Source of the DNA: Favolaschia claudopus
Lineage: Eukaryota; Basidiomycota; Agaricomycetes; Agaricales; Mycenaceae
Direction of reading: 5' to 3'
DNA: 64,000 nucleotides
Assembly (NCBI GenBank): GCA_037176885.1
Contig: JAWWNJ010000088.1
Location: forward strand, 620,001-684,000
Shown: piece by piece, positions 1 through 12,468 of the stretch
How positions within the stretch are numbered: position 1 is the first letter of the stretch
Layout of the letters: each line of letters starts with the position of its first letter
The notes under the pieces: generated by a model
Seen by the model: only the letters and a program-made list of their open reading frames with translations
The model's database searches: none
Told to the model about the DNA's origin: nothing
Translations under genes and position numbers: made by a program

Positions 1-1767
1 TTTTTGTTCTGGAATGGGTGCAGAGGAATATTGAGCTGTTCCAGGGCGATCCTGAGAGAGTGTCTGTGTGCGTACTTTCAAATTCGTATTCAAGCCAATA
101 CCTCGCAGCTGTCTGGAATCTGGATTGGATTGATTTTTCTAACTTCCTTGCGAAATGTACAGGGGCGGACAAAGTGCTGGCGGTGTATCCACCGCTTTTC
201 TAGCCTTCGACAACGCACAAGACTCTAATACTCTATTCAAAGGAGCTTGGCTGGTAAGCATTTCCTTCACGTTCTGCGCGTGTGAAGACAGACTTGTTTC
301 GTTGCAGCAATCCGGCCCGCCGTTTCACATCCCGCATCTCCTCGACGACCAGGACATTTACGACGCGCTCATCGACGCAACGAACTGCTCTTCCTCCCCC
401 TCCTCCTCCTCAGTAACGAGCGGAAACGCTATCGAGTGTCTGCGCACCGTCCCCCTCGAAACCCTCATCTCCGCCGTCAACGTCGCGCCCAACTTCTTAT
501 CGTATCGAGCGGCGAATTCGGTGTGGATGCCGCGTATTGATGGGGAGTTGATCTTGGGGGATCCTTGGGTGAGTGTGATGAGGGGGAAGTATGCGAAGGT
601 GCGTTCGTTCGAATCGAAGTTGAAACTTGGATTTGGGATTGGATTTATTTACTTGAAATTCTTGATTGTGACGCAGATTCCGATCGTTGCTGGGGTTTGC
701 GAAGACGAGGGAACGTACGTGGAGTGTATTATCATTTGGTCAACCGTGTTGTGTTTCTGATCAAGGTATGTGTTCGAATCCTAGGCTGTTCGCGCTGGCC
801 AGCTTGAATATAACGTGGGTACTACAGTAGATGGTTTCTGACGCTGCGATGCTGAGATATCTTTGTTTCTTTTAGCACCGACGCGGAGTTCTCTGGCTAC
901 GTGCATTCCAAGTACGTCTATTGAATTCAATCCCATCTCCGATCTACAATTGTAACCTCCACCGTTCGAAGTTACTTCCCGAAAACTTCATCGAGCGAAA
1001 TGGCGGAACTTGCCCGTTTATACCCTCGTGACCCGGCACAAGGATCGCCCTTCGGAACCGGCACGGAGTTCCAGCTCAGGTGAGCAGTGTTCCAAAACGG
1101 CTGAGTTTGGAGTGAAACGTGTTTATCTGAATTTTTTATGCAGCCCGCAATATAAAAGAGTGGCCGCGTTTACCGGTGCGTTTTCTTCAATCCTTTTTCA
1201 TTATCGTCATGAACGCAACTGCGATGATTTATTCAATCTAATTTCGATCTTGCAGGCGACATGTTCGTGACCTCCCCTCTGCGGTTCTTTACCCAGCATG
1301 CATCGGCAAGACAGGATGTTTGGGGGTGGTGTGAGTTTTGTCTGAATCTCTTCTCCGAGTTTGTCAATGACAGTGGAGTGTTACTCGTCATGCGTTGTAG
1401 CGGTCACAGCGAATAAAGCCGCCGGAGGCGCAGCTGGTGCGTTTCATGGGATTGATACGGCTGTTTGGATGACGAAGACGACGGTTTTGGGGACGCAGGG
1501 GATGGATCGGATGGGTAAGTTCTTTGGCGCCTTCAATCATCTTGAATCACAGCTAAAGTGAACCGCATGCGCTTTCCTCACGCAGTGAACTTTGTCAACA
1601 ACTTGAACCCGAATGACCCCGCCACACCGACTGCCTGGCCGAAACACAATTCCTCCTCCTCCTCCTCGTTGATGGTATTCGCTGACGACGGGGTGTCCAT
1701 TGCGGCGGATGATTATCGGAGAGAGGCGGTGAATTACTTGAATTATTTGCGGGTTAAGGAGGCTTAG
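1..1767 (+). CDS. Type-B carboxylesterase/lipase, 5' truncated by the window edge
   Basis: Secreted-type carboxylesterase (alpha/beta hydrolase) that would hydrolyse ester bonds; the N-terminal third lies left of the window. The sequence enters in an exon reading VLEWVQRNIELFQGDPERV, which splices (donor GTGCGT near 68, acceptor near 166) to the nucleophile elbow GGQSAGG. Later exons carry the catalytic Glu context AGVCEDEG (about 690-710) and the His context GAFHG (about 1440). At least eight exons are separated by introns of about 50-100 nt. The last exon ends with an Asp/Tyr/Leu-rich helix and TAG at 1765-1767. All three triad residues are present and the frame is open, so the gene looks intact apart from the edge. 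It belongs to the same family as the gene at 13934-16102 but is not a close copy. Substrate cannot be told from sequence. Confidence 0.85.
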
Positions 1768-2193
1768 GCTAGTGCGTGGCAAGCAAACAACTCTAGAGTA
1801 GTCTCAGCTTTGAGAAAAAACAATTAGAACCTAAATGTTGAAATTCGATTACATAAACGAACTGGGCCTGTTCAGCGGAGGCGGGGGCAGGACTCGGACT
1901 CGTGGCCTGGCTCCTGAAAGGAAGCTTCACCTCAACTCCCAGTTTTTCAAGAAAAACTAAACCAATCTGGGAAGAATTATGACATTAACAAGTCTTAAAT
2001 GCAGTGACACTAAGTAATCTGAACTGCCTTTGTATGAATGCTGGTTGACATGTTACAAGTCTTGCAAGTGAATGACAGGTGAATAAAGTATGATTCAATT
2101 TAGCAGTGGCTCAGCATACATAGGAGGAGGAGGATATAAATATTCAGAACACAGAAGAGACCCAATATATCATACAGAAATCTGAGACAATTT
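1768..2193. other. Convergent intergenic spacer
   Basis: Spacer between the 3' ends of the esterase (+) and the NLR-like gene (-). It becomes AT-rich towards the NLR gene. No gene, terminator motif or repeat was recognised. Confidence 0.6.
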
Positions 2194-5100
2194 CTACTCT
2201 ACAGCAACTGGAACTTCATTATTCATGCTGACTCGGGACCTTTCAATGGATGCGGAAACAATCTTCCCGGGAACTTGTAAGTTAACAAGTTTTTCCAGAG
2301 CCTGTTGATTGGTTCCAGGATCTTTGAGACAAGCAAGCCTAGAGTCGACCTCCGTAATACTTTTGGTCTGAGATGACCACTCAAACAATGGTCTAGCTTG
2401 GACCCAGAAGGTTTTTGCCTTGACCCAGTCTCCGTGTTTGTTAGCCAGGTCACCAAGGTGTAGCATACACTCTGCTCTATATTGATGGATGTCCATGAAA
2501 GTGAAGCCCTCTAGAGCCAGAGTATAAAGGGACATTCCAGTGCCTTCATCCTCAGCCACAAGAACATCTCCCAGAAATAAGAGAGCTTTATGAATTTCAA
2601 GCTTGCGTTGATGGTGAATAGCATGACTCAACAAGATGAAGGTCCATGTTGCTTGTTCCTCTGATCTGAGCCAAAGTTTGGAATTGCCAAGTCTTTCCAA
2701 GCAAATAGATTCAATTTCTGGGTCCTTTCCCTTGACAGAGGAGAGAACCTTTTTCAACTGGTGCCTTGCCAAGTCAATGTTGCCACACTTCAGACTCAAT
2801 TCTGCTTCCATCAAATCACAGCCAAGCATATCTCTTTCACGCTGATCAGAAATGTTTCTTGCAGTGCCCAAATTTTGAGTTGTATGTGATGTGACTTCAT
2901 CTTTGGCAATATCAATATATGCTGAATTGAGGAGTGCATAGGAATAGCAAAAGCCGTTGTTTTCAGCAGTTGTGTTCTCCAAAATCTGGCTATAAATTGT
3001 TTGTGCTTGGATAAACTCTGTTTTTCTCAAGTGAATTTCTGCCTGCCTCATCAACACCTGATAATAAGTCGTTCCACTGGACAAGCCACAGATATCAATA
3101 TTCTGTTGTGACCTGTTAAGCTCAGACATGGCCTTCTTGTGATCACCAACTTCTATCGATAATTTTGCTTTGATATAATCTATGTGAGCTTCTGCATGAA
3201 GATGTCCTGATACCCGGGAAAATTGTTGTGCCCTGGATACATAGACATCTGCATCCATATAGTTTCCACTGAGCTGACATAGATCACCCATTGCAATAAG
3301 AAAATTGGACTGACTGAAAATGTCACCACTAGACTCAGATAAATCAACTGCTATTTGCAGATACTTTTTGGCCAAGACGAAATTCAATTCATGGTCCCAG
3401 AAGTGGCTTCCTAAGCCCTGATAAAAGCTTGCTGAAAGAATATTCATTCACAGATCATTACAATATATAACAAACTCACTTTGAAGATAGACATCATTAA
3501 TTTGGTTGATAACAAGAATCTTTTCTGCGATCCACTCTTCTGAAAGGTGCTGCTTATACCTGTATGACAGCAATGCCTCAACAAGGAAACTTGTCTCTAT
3601 ATGTTTGTCTGCTAGGGTAGGTAGCATAGATTCAACACAAGTCATCAATGGCATTGACTCGGATTGCCTGTGGGTGATTCGATAAAAGGAGTTCAAATAG
3701 AGCACACAATATATGACATTTTTCATGTCTGAAGAGTGAGAGCTCAAACTTCTTCGCAAAATTTCTTGTAAATTTGCAAGATTGCAAGTTATCTGATCGA
3801 TAACAGAGTGAAGCCGCTCGCCACGGTAACGGTAGTTATTGTACATTTGCGTAACAGCATAAAAATAAGTTTGAAGGCATTGTATCATTGCCTCAGAAGG
3901 TGGCATGTACTTTTGCATATATTCTCTCACAGGTACTAGAGATCTGAGTCTTTGTTTGTTGTCCTGATATGCTAAGGACGTAGCAAGTAGTATAGACTTG
4001 CACTTCAGGACATGTGTGATGGGTAGTTTGCTCTGCACTAACTCACCGTCAGACAGGCCATTGGGAAGAATTGAGAGAAGGCTCAGTAGATCTTTGCTTT
4101 GTGTTGTGACTCTTGGGCTGGACAGTGATAGGCCAATAGAGACATCAAGATTTGATTTTCGATCATATCCCATAGCAAGTGTTGAAGTGTGCTCCTTTTC
4201 CCAATGGCTTGAAACTGCAGAAAGACCTTCATAGTCTACTAGATTTGCCATAAGGTCAACAGCTAGAGGCATGTAGTCTGTGAACCGAATGACCTGATTT
4301 ATTTCTTCAGTATCATAACAGTTGTCTGTGATGTCCATGAATGTCTGTAGTGCAGCATCCTGAGAGAGAGGTTGGAGAGGAGGTAGAAATGGATGAGTCC
4401 AGCAAACTTTTTTTGGTCGCTCGACACCTCGCATTGTAATCTGCATGATGTGAGTGAAGATCTTAGGGCAAGAATGATACATACAATCAAAGCAAGGTGA
4501 GCAATATCATCCAGCATGGAGAGAAACTGCTCTACTGTATCTTGTGATTCTGGTGTGTCCCATATTGTTTCAAGGTTATCCAGGACCAGGAGGCAGTCTT
4601 TAGTCTTCTGAAAGTAGCGGACAACAGGCTTGGTAAGATCAGCACCGGGATCCAATCCAACATGCAGTCCAACCAGGGCAGCAAGGTCAATGCTGTCCTT
4701 TGCAGATTCCGCACTAACAAAGAATCTGTGTTTAAATTTGGCCAACATAGTTGGATGGTGGAGAACTGCTGTTGCAAGACTGGTTTTGCCCATTCCACCT
4801 CCTCCAAGTATTGCAATGCGAGGGAATATCTCCTTTCCAAACATTTCCAAGATGATCTGTACTTCAGATTCACGGCCATGAAATATTTTTGGACTGGGTG
4901 GTAGCAATGCAAAAGAATTTGAGCTATATATTGGTCAATTCAAACCATGTAAAGTCTGTGTTGGACAATACCTATTCTTTGATGCATTCACACCCTTGTA
5001 TACCTGCTTCTCAGGGTCGGATAAAGCTCACACATTATTACTGTTATTGGTGAGCTCACAGATGACATTTCTGAGCAGGTTGTAGTGGCAGCATCCGAAA

Positions 5101-5801
5101 ATTCCCGAATTGTTCGAAGCAATTCTTGATGCATGTTCTTCAGTCTGTCCTCCAGTTCCTGGGTGTTGATCATGAGCTTCAGTGTTGTATCAATCTAGAT
5201 TCATGTTGCAGAAGATTAGTGCAAAATCCATCCACCAAATTTGTTATTTTCACCTTGAAAACTTTGACAGCCTGAGCTAGGCCAGTTTGACAGTCTTTCA
5301 ATAAGCTATTGTCAGCAAGACGGAACAATTGTTTGATTTTATTTCCATCTTGCTGAGCTTCAAGAAAGGCATACATCTTGCGGAGAGTTCTATGGTGATG
5401 ATTGAGTATCATGGATGTCCTTCAATATGAATTAGATTTACTCTACAAATTTCCCAATATGATCTACAATATCCAATGGCAGAGAACCAGGGACTTCACA
5501 CTTCATATGAAGGTTGATGATTTCACATATGATTTTGTGAGTTATTTCCATGAGTTCAAGACATTCAGTCTTGTTCTGCTTGATACCCTAAATGCCATGG
5601 TGAGCAAATCCACTTTGTCAATCAAATTAATTGAGGGCCTACTTGGACCCCATCAAGCAAGCCTTTAAGCACGGCAGATATTGAGCCAATAAATGGAGGA
5701 CCAAAGGCATCATTGAGCTCATGCAAGATTGTTACAAGAGGCTTGAACAAGTTTGTCATATTCTCAATGCGCACATCAGCTAGGCTGGGTTGTCGAGGCA
5801 T
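2194..5801 (-). CDS. NLR-like STAND NTPase: helical N-terminal adaptor, NB-ARC-type NTPase, TPR-like tail
   Basis: Probable intracellular sensor of the fungal NLR/STAND class. The start is the ATG at 5799-5801 (MPRQPSLADVRIEN), chosen because it opens a helical N-terminal region that stays in frame through four short introns. That region resembles the MLKL/HeLo-like adaptor found on mushroom NLRs (family knowledge). The NTPase core follows: a P-loop GGGGMGKT at about 4782-4805 and a Walker B-like CLLVLDNLETIWD near 4560-4600. After the intron near 4445-4490 the protein continues with a winged-helix-like region and, from about 3440 down, helical pairs with TPR character. Seven introns with standard borders fit; total length is about 1,050 residues. 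The coding DNA is clearly more AT-rich than its neighbours. The ligand is unknown, and activity as a cell-death trigger is inference from the architecture. Confidence 0.85.
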
Positions 5802-7381
5802 GTTGTAAGACAGAAGACAGGGAGTGGGAGCGTGTTATTACTTGAGCTGCCTGCTTTATACCATAACGAAGGCTGTGTATGTGGTTCCCATCCTGTTGAG
5901 GTATCCTGGCACTCAACTATCACATATCTCATCAATGAGATGAGGATATACAATCATATATTCTGAGGTATCTGGAAGAGCTATAATTGTAACTGTGTGC
6001 ATAGCATGGAGGACCGAATCCAACAGAAGCTCTGTTGCGCTGGGTTGTATTCACAGCAATTTTACCTTGCCTCCTGAGATTCATGCCCACTGGGAGCTCA
6101 TGGGCTCCACAATGCATTTCTCCCTGAAAAGACCCGCTCGAGGTGGTGACTCCAATCACATTCATATTCATAGATCAAGTGTGAAGAGGACCGGGACTGA
6201 CTAGATGTTGTCCCCCTTTTCACGCACTGCATCGGAGTGCTGGATTTTGAGCCCCACAGCGGCGAGAACGAGCTGGGGAGACAAACACGTTAACCACATT
6301 AACTCTCAAAGAAAGTGAAAGTCCGGAAAATGTTTACGGCTAGCATTGTAAAAACGATCCAACGACATACGTGCCATGAAAGAAGAAATAGTGGTATGGG
6401 CTTGCCCTGAAACACAGAGACAGACAGATAGAAAGCAGATAGTACAAGAACAATGCATCATCCAGTCGCGCATCCACAAAACACGATAATCAGGACGGAA
6501 TTGAGCCACCAGCTCCTACTGCGCAAACATAAACGGCGCCAATGAAAATGACATCAATCTAGGATCTGTCCTAAAACCGGAGCTTGCGATACGACACGAA
6601 ATGAGATGCCTCGCAACAACTTACCTGGCTGAGGATCACACTCAGACTATCTGGAGAGCAGAAAAACTACGGCAGTATACCCCAGTCGAGGGCCAGCAGT
6701 AAGGAGACGATGGCAGAAACGCGCAAGGTTTCGAGTTGTCAACAGAACACATAAAGAAAAAAGGTGAGGGGCGGGTGCGGGGACGTGATCGTTGATCGGC
6801 AAATTTATATCAAGGGTTGGGAAGAGCTGCAATGTGGTGTTAAAGAAAGGGAGGTGGGTTTTGGCAATGAGAACAGCCCCGAATCAAATCTCCCAAACCA
6901 TCTGAATCCCGTTGACAGATGCGTAGCCCGAAATATCGGTAGATATCACTCCCAATCACTCCCAGCAAGCCATAAGTACCCGCAATGTGGGCACGACACA
7001 GTCAACTGAGATACTGCGTCGATCAACAAGCAGGCTTCCCGGCCCCGGCTCCAGCACCGTGTTCTGCCTATGCATCGAGCCGCATGAACGAAACACAGCA
7101 GAGCTGAGGAGGAAAACATGAGTCAACAATGATCCACCACGCATCATCCACAGCGCTAGCGAACCTCCGCTAGCTCCTAGCAGTAGGCGGACACAAAGAG
7201 CGCACGTCGAGAACCGACAGGCTGCCTACAGTCCGCAGCCCAGATATTGCCCCATACCGTCAACTGATGCTACCCCCCAGCAGACACATGAATTTCGATG
7301 ACGTGCACCCTACCTAGTCTCTTATAACAAACAATATATATACAAAAGGTCCTCGTGCCTGCGGTTGTTAGTACACCCTAC
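5802..7381. other. Gene-poor interval upstream of the NLR-like gene
   Basis: Holds the NLR promoter side and about 1.5 kb in which only short open frames without codon or domain signal occur. Nothing recognisable was found. It ends at the target duplication (CCTAC, 7377-7381) of the solo LTR. Confidence 0.5.
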
Positions 7382-7801
7382 TGTTATGGATATCATGAAG
7401 CCTACGCTTGTGAGTCTCGCATTTTGATCCTATCTTCTCCATTACTTGTACATTACATTTATCTCTACATTCCCATCTACATTCTTCCCTCATCCCTATC
7501 GACATTCCTCTAAGACTTGACATCATCCACGACCTCATTCCGCCTCGTCTCACTTACCTACATTGTATAAAAGCCTTACCTAGAAGTGCTGAATATCATC
7601 TTATCATACTTTCAACCCACTTGTGCGCTACACAATCAAAAGCAACCCTACTTCTATTTTCAAGCATCCAGTACAGCTTCGCGCTACTGGTTCGCTTCGG
7701 TACTCGCCGGCTAAGTAAAGCTCCGCGCTACTTATCTCGGCTCGGGATTTGCCGCCAACGGAGTTCAAACGAACTCTTGAGGAAAAGCCTTATCCTTAAC
7801 A
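7382..7801 (+). mobile_element. Solo LTR (420 bp)
   Basis: A 420-bp segment begins TGTTA and ends TAACA, so it has perfect 5-bp inverted ends of the TG...CA type. It is flanked by identical 5-bp direct repeats CCTAC (7377-7381 and 7802-7806). A TATA-like TATAAAAG lies at 7566-7573, where the U3 promoter of an LTR would be. No internal region or second LTR is seen nearby. This is the expected scar of recombination between the two LTRs of an integrated retrotransposon. Orientation is set only by the TATA box. Confidence 0.75.
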
Positions 7802-7806
7802 CCTAC

Positions 7807-8411
7807 CAAGAAGATAGATTAACTCAGAGCAGCCGCCGCTGAACACCAGCGTATCACTCATCTCCCAACCCGTCTGCCGCGGGACCGATGATCGTACGCA
7901 GCAATGATCTTGTGTAGGTCTAAGAAAAAAGCGACTATCATGTCGACCTGGAATAGCACTTATTCAGCACGATGTCGAGGTTCCAGGACCAAGATGAGCA
8001 AGACGTGGAGGCAGAGTTTTGCAGAGAGCCTAAGGTTTTACGGCGTACGTCGGAGCCATCATCACTAATAGCTAGCTAGCTAGCGCCTCGTCGGCGGGGG
8101 TGGGGGCAGGAAGACTCGCCGCTCGGCATCGCTGAGTCCTGGAAGCAACCCGGAAGCCTGAACAGTCACAGTGAAGGGCCAGGTTCACCGAAAGACGGGA
8201 CGGGCTAAGGTAACCCAGAAAATGGATGAACGAATGGGTGGGAGTCGGCCAAAGAGAGAAAACGCGCAAAGAACGAAAGGAGACGGCTCATGGTGGTTGA
8301 GAACAACATACACGACATCTGTTTACCACTGTTATCCCCATCAACTCGACCAGCCAAGCACCCGCAAACAACTCCTCCTCCTCCTTCTGTCTCACCATCC
8401 GACTGACCGCC
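7807..8411. other. Intergenic region with (TAGC)n tract
   Basis: Contains a short TAGC tandem tract around 8070-8090 and the promoter side of the membrane-protein gene that starts at 8412. No other feature was seen. Confidence 0.5.
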
Positions 8412-9034
8412 ATGTCTTCGACGGCGAAATACACCCGCCTCCCCGACGCAGACGCAGACCACCCCGACGCCCCCGGCGGCCGCCCAGACACTCCCTCCTC
8501 CGACGTCTCCTTCGACGATGACGACGTGCAGCTCGTCGACGTCGACGACTCCGACCACGTCCGGCGAGCTGGCGAAGAAGAGGCAGGGGAGGACACAGAG
8601 CGAGAGGTCGACCCGCGCTTTGTGCAACCGACGCCCTCGGCGTGGAAACGCGCTGCGCTGCTCCTCCTGATCGTATTCTGCTTCTGGCTCGCCTTCCAAT
8701 TGAAGGCGGCGCGTCCGGGGAAGGCGAAGGTCGTGTATGCCAATCGGTGGGTGTCCCGCCTCCTACCTCTTTCTCTTACTCCCACTCCACCCTTTGCGTC
8801 CTGACGTGATCCCCCAGCTACTCGAAAGAATTCAAATTCCGCCCCGCCGCGAGCCCCATCATCACCGAGACTCTGAAGGACGGGCGGCTACGCGTCCGTG
8901 GTGGGGCGCCGACGACGGCTGTGCCCAAACCCACTGCTGCTGCTTCCACTACGAAGAAGAAGGTGGCGGGGAAGAGGAAGGGGAAGGGCAAGGGGAAAGG
9001 GAAGAAGAAACGCGCGGCGGCGGGGAAGAAGTAG
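8412..9034 (+). CDS. Small single-pass membrane protein, conserved hypothetical
   Basis: Two exons (8412-8746 and 8818-9034, 71-nt intron) give a 183-residue protein. Residues 1-75 are acidic and Asp-rich (DADADHPD, SFDDDDVQLVDVDD). One hydrophobic segment follows (AALLLLIVFCFWLAFQL, about residues 80-96). After it comes a conserved-looking block (FKFRPAASPIITETLKDGR), and the protein ends in a Lys/Gly/Ala-rich basic tail. This arrangement suggests a type II or tail-region membrane protein with oppositely charged sides. I associate the PAASPIITE block with a conserved agaric protein of unknown function; this is recollection, not a search. No enzyme motif is visible. Confidence 0.75.
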
Positions 9035-10570
9035 TGAGTAGGCCGGTTTGGTTTGATTGAAGGTACGTCTGCATATTCCAGTGTCGCCGCTGAGTTCTGT
9101 TGCTGACTTATCATTGACTCCAGCTTCTATTTGCTCTCCTTATATTACTCCCTCCGACCCTCCCTCCCGCTCTCCCCTCGCCCTTGTATCCCTCGCTCCC
9201 CATCGCAGACCCCGGACGGCACAGCTACGCTCTCTTCATCCACTTTCCATCTACTTTAATAGAACTATCTATCTGCCGCTCCCGACAACGACGATGCTGT
9301 ATCATATCATAAGTAGATACCCCCCCGGCCGGCTGGCGGACGTTCATCTCATTTATCTCGGTTGATTTGATTATATAATGCACATTCATTCATTCACTCT
9401 CGTTTGTTTCTCCCTGTTTTTCGCTCTGTCTTTCTATCATCGACGTGCACTGGCATCGAATCGAATTCCTTAAAAAAACCTTCCACCCCCTCGCCTCCCA
9501 CTCATCCGTCTGTCTGTCTCATACGCCACCGCCGCCGCCGCAGCCCTCTTCATACCGTCCGTCTCCCGCCCCCGTCTTCATCTCGCCCCGTTTCTGTCCA
9601 CTCCTCGGAGGCTTCCTGTCGTCTGCTTCCTGCGACGACGGCGATGCGATAGCTAGCTAGTTATCAGGTCCGAAAATCTGAATCTGAATCTCCCTGCAGC
9701 GAAGCTCCCTGCACCAACTCGGAAGGTCACCAGCCTCCCCTCCCCCCTCATCGTCGACGTTGCGCTGGGGTATCGCAATCGCAATGAATGATCGCAGGGA
9801 GTCTCAAGTGAGGATCGACGCGGAGGATCGGCTGGGAGGATTGAAGACCAGAGGACTGATGGATTGAAGATGAAGAAGGGAAGGTAGTAAGGAAGGATTG
9901 TTTTCGTCATGGTATGGTATGGTATGGTATGGTATGGTTTCTCGTGTCTCTGAAGCTACGCTTCAGTTCAAGTTCACTCTCAGCGCCCCTCGGGTTTTCA
10001 ATAGTTCGTTCCTTCCATCTTCGTCTAATCCAATCCATATCCTAATTCATTTTTCTTTCTTTCTTTCCAGGAACTAGCTACTCTGTTTGCTGCGTTGACC
10101 GTCTACATCGCAATGTACGTTCGTCCGTTCTTCCCTACTCTGCTCTCCCTCGCCCTCAGTTTGAATGAGTGCATTCTGCAGCTACGCTAGGGCTAGCGAC
10201 GGAGCCAGCTATCATCCACGAATATACGCTATGTGCTTACCGTGCGTCCAGAATTAAACTTTCCCAACTTGTTCAAGCTTCCTTTTTGGACTCATTTCGC
10301 TTCCATAGTCGTATCGACCAACGGTGAGCTTTGGTATTGGCCCTATGTCCTCTTCAACGCGCTCAAAGAAAGAAAGAAAGAAAAAAGCCTAGCAGCCGCA
10401 AACGAACAGAACAGTCCAAAAAAAATCTTTCGTGTGGTTCTCGAAATCTACTAACTACGCGTCGCAGAACACAAAGAAAGACGACTCTGGTAGGTACACC
10501 AATCAAAGTCACTAGATCCCAATAAAGTTCATTCATTCATTTTTCAACGTAGATTCATGAAACCCAAAGT
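9035..10570. other. 1.5-kb low-complexity intergenic region
   Basis: Pyrimidine-rich and simple-sequence DNA, including an ATGGT pentamer array at about 9908-9938 and GAAA repeats near 10366-10385. A possible spliced mini-ORF is discussed in the findings; otherwise nothing is supported. Confidence 0.5.
9908..9938. repeat. ATGGT pentanucleotide microsatellite
   Basis: About six tandem copies of ATGGT/GGTAT are read directly from the sequence. Confidence 0.9.
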
Positions 10571-11506
10571 TTAGTAGGTATTCCCCACAACTGGCGTCGC
10601 GGTTGCGAATTTCTGGCGGCTGCGACGGCGGCCGGTGATGCATCTGAAAAATTCAACGGTCAGTGGGGAATCAATTCGAGATGGATTTTTTAGATGCGAC
10701 ATACGCGAAGCAGGTTGCTAATGAAGCGAAGAGGAGAATGATTCCTGCGACGAGGACGATCCAGACGCCGCTGCCCCAATACGCCCGGCCGCCGTTATCG
10801 CGGATTTGTTGGCGTACAGCCTATAAAACGCATGCGATGCACGCCTCAGAACAGATTGAATTGGATTGAAGCCCAAAACTCACCCCGAACGTAACAAAAT
10901 CGAATATCACCGCAATAAGCGTAACGACGAACCCCACCAGCGCGATCGCCGTGACGAAGAGGAAGCCGAAGCGGTGCGAGCAGAGGCTGAAGAGGAAGGC
11001 GAGGGCGACGATGCCTGCTGCGATGGGGTGGAGGATGAAGCCGCCGGTGATGGTGTTGACGTTTTTGGCGTCGCTGGGTTTGAAGGGGGTGACGCCGAGG
11101 GCGGCGAGTTCGTCGGCTGGGAGGGGTATGAGGAGTTAGGGTCGTGGTATTAATGTTGAGGTAAGTAGAAAGAAAGAGAAAGAGAAATTTGGAGAGAAAG
11201 CATTGAATTGAAAGATTTGATTGAACTCACCGATTTTGTAACCGACGTGCGCGGGTGTACAGCTCGTTCCGGTAGGGCTTTTCATGATACAGTAGCCCCA
11301 GGATCCGAAGTGGACAGAGGAGCCTAGATTCAGTGTTTATGCGTTAACTACCGTCATTGAGGAAGTAAGTAGCCTTACATACCATTCGTGAGCGGAACCT
11401 GAAGCATGTCGATCCTCGAGACAGTCGGCGCGGAGATGCTCGCGACGATGAGGAGCACCATCGCCACGAAGAGGAGGAAGGTGCCAAAGTGGACTGCGCC
11501 TGACAT
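10571..11506 (-). CDS. SUR7/PalI family membrane protein (Rim9/PalI-like pH-signalling component)
   Basis: Four-helix plasma-membrane protein of the SUR7/PalI family. The start is the ATG at 11504-11506. Residues 4-24 form the first membrane segment (VHFGTFLLFVAMVLLIVASIS). An extracellular loop follows with the family hallmark FGSWGYC and a second Cys (GTSCTPAHVGY). Three more hydrophobic segments come next (GGFILHPIAAGIVALAFLF, FVTAIALVGFVVTLIAVIF and WGSGVWIVLVAGIILLF). Five exons fit; the last splices at about 10700/10640 into a short basic tail (TGRRRSRQKF) and stops at 10571-10573. In other fungi PalI/Rim9 helps the alkaline-pH sensing complex at the plasma membrane (family knowledge). 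No neighbouring gene suggests a linked role. Confidence 0.85.
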
Positions 11507-12468
11507 TGTGTTGTATGTAGCTACTCTGACTTGGTTCGGTGGGGAGGGGGAAAGTCGTTAACGGGTCGTATTCAGACGGGGGGTGTAGAAGAAAGCGTTG
11601 TCCATTTTATACAATATTGGAAAAGAAGGCGCGCGCATGCTGCACAGGTCTTTGTAGATCCGGGGATGCGACGATTTGCATTCTATCATATTGTTTGCCG
11701 ACGTGTAGAAGAAGCCATATTCTCGGCATTTGCATTGAACCCATGCATGCATGCGACCTCCTCCGCTTTGGTAACCGAGTCGCATTGGCCGCTGAACAGT
11801 GAATGGGTACTCGAAGAGAATTTCGCTGCTGAGGCGCGTGGAATTCTAGAGCGATGAAGGATTCGAGAAGCAACAACCCAACTTGAACATTCCTAATGAA
11901 AGTTGGAGGTGGGTAGGTCGAGGGAGAGGAAGAGGAAGGTATGTGAACCCGGAGCATAAAAATTTGCGGTATCTGACGCATCCTGACGCCTCGCAGTCGA
12001 TTCTGGCGAGCGAGGGCGAGCGCAAATCCCAGGATCACGGAACCTCCCTAACGCATGGTGTTTCGCCGCCGCTTCTTTTCATTGACATTCGAGTGATCGG
12101 CGCTTCGAGCAAAACGTCACCGTTCGCGTCGCGCGAAAAAAATGGACTCGAAGGTTGGATGAGCAGAGAGCTGAAGGAGAGTGATCAGTCTGTGAGGTTT
12201 GGCGAGAGAATCTCCTACGATATCGATTTTCCTTGAAGTTGAACACATGGCGAATTCTGTGATAAGCGAAAAGCATACAAACGGGCGGCGGACATTCGAA
12301 CCCGTCGACATCTATGACGCTGCACTGACGCAATGTGCGAACAACTAACCCAAGGGAAGTTTGACACATTCCGAATTTCCGATGGAATGTGCACTCACCT
12401 AGAACGGCTGGCGAACATATATAGTGAAAATTCACCGAACAACGCCATACCTCCTTCCCGAAGATATC
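11507..12468. other. Divergent promoter region
   Basis: Shared upstream region of the PalI-like gene (-) and the DUF6593 gene (+). It contains a TATA-like box near its right end. Open frames here are short and overlapping and look spurious. Confidence 0.5.
12418..12423 (+). promoter_or_regulatory. TATA-like box of the DUF6593 gene
   Basis: TATATA lies about 46-51 nt upstream of the chosen ATG (12469). Confidence 0.4.

Noticed and set aside
765..800. GTTCGAATCC, tRNA B-box-like
   Set aside because: The flanking stem bases are not complementary, and the site lies inside an intron of the esterase.
12270..12350. tRNA-like stretch on the minus strand with a GGTTCGAAT T-loop
   Set aside because: No acceptor stem pairs with the 3' side, the A-box is poor and the arms do not form; at most a chance match or ancient relic.
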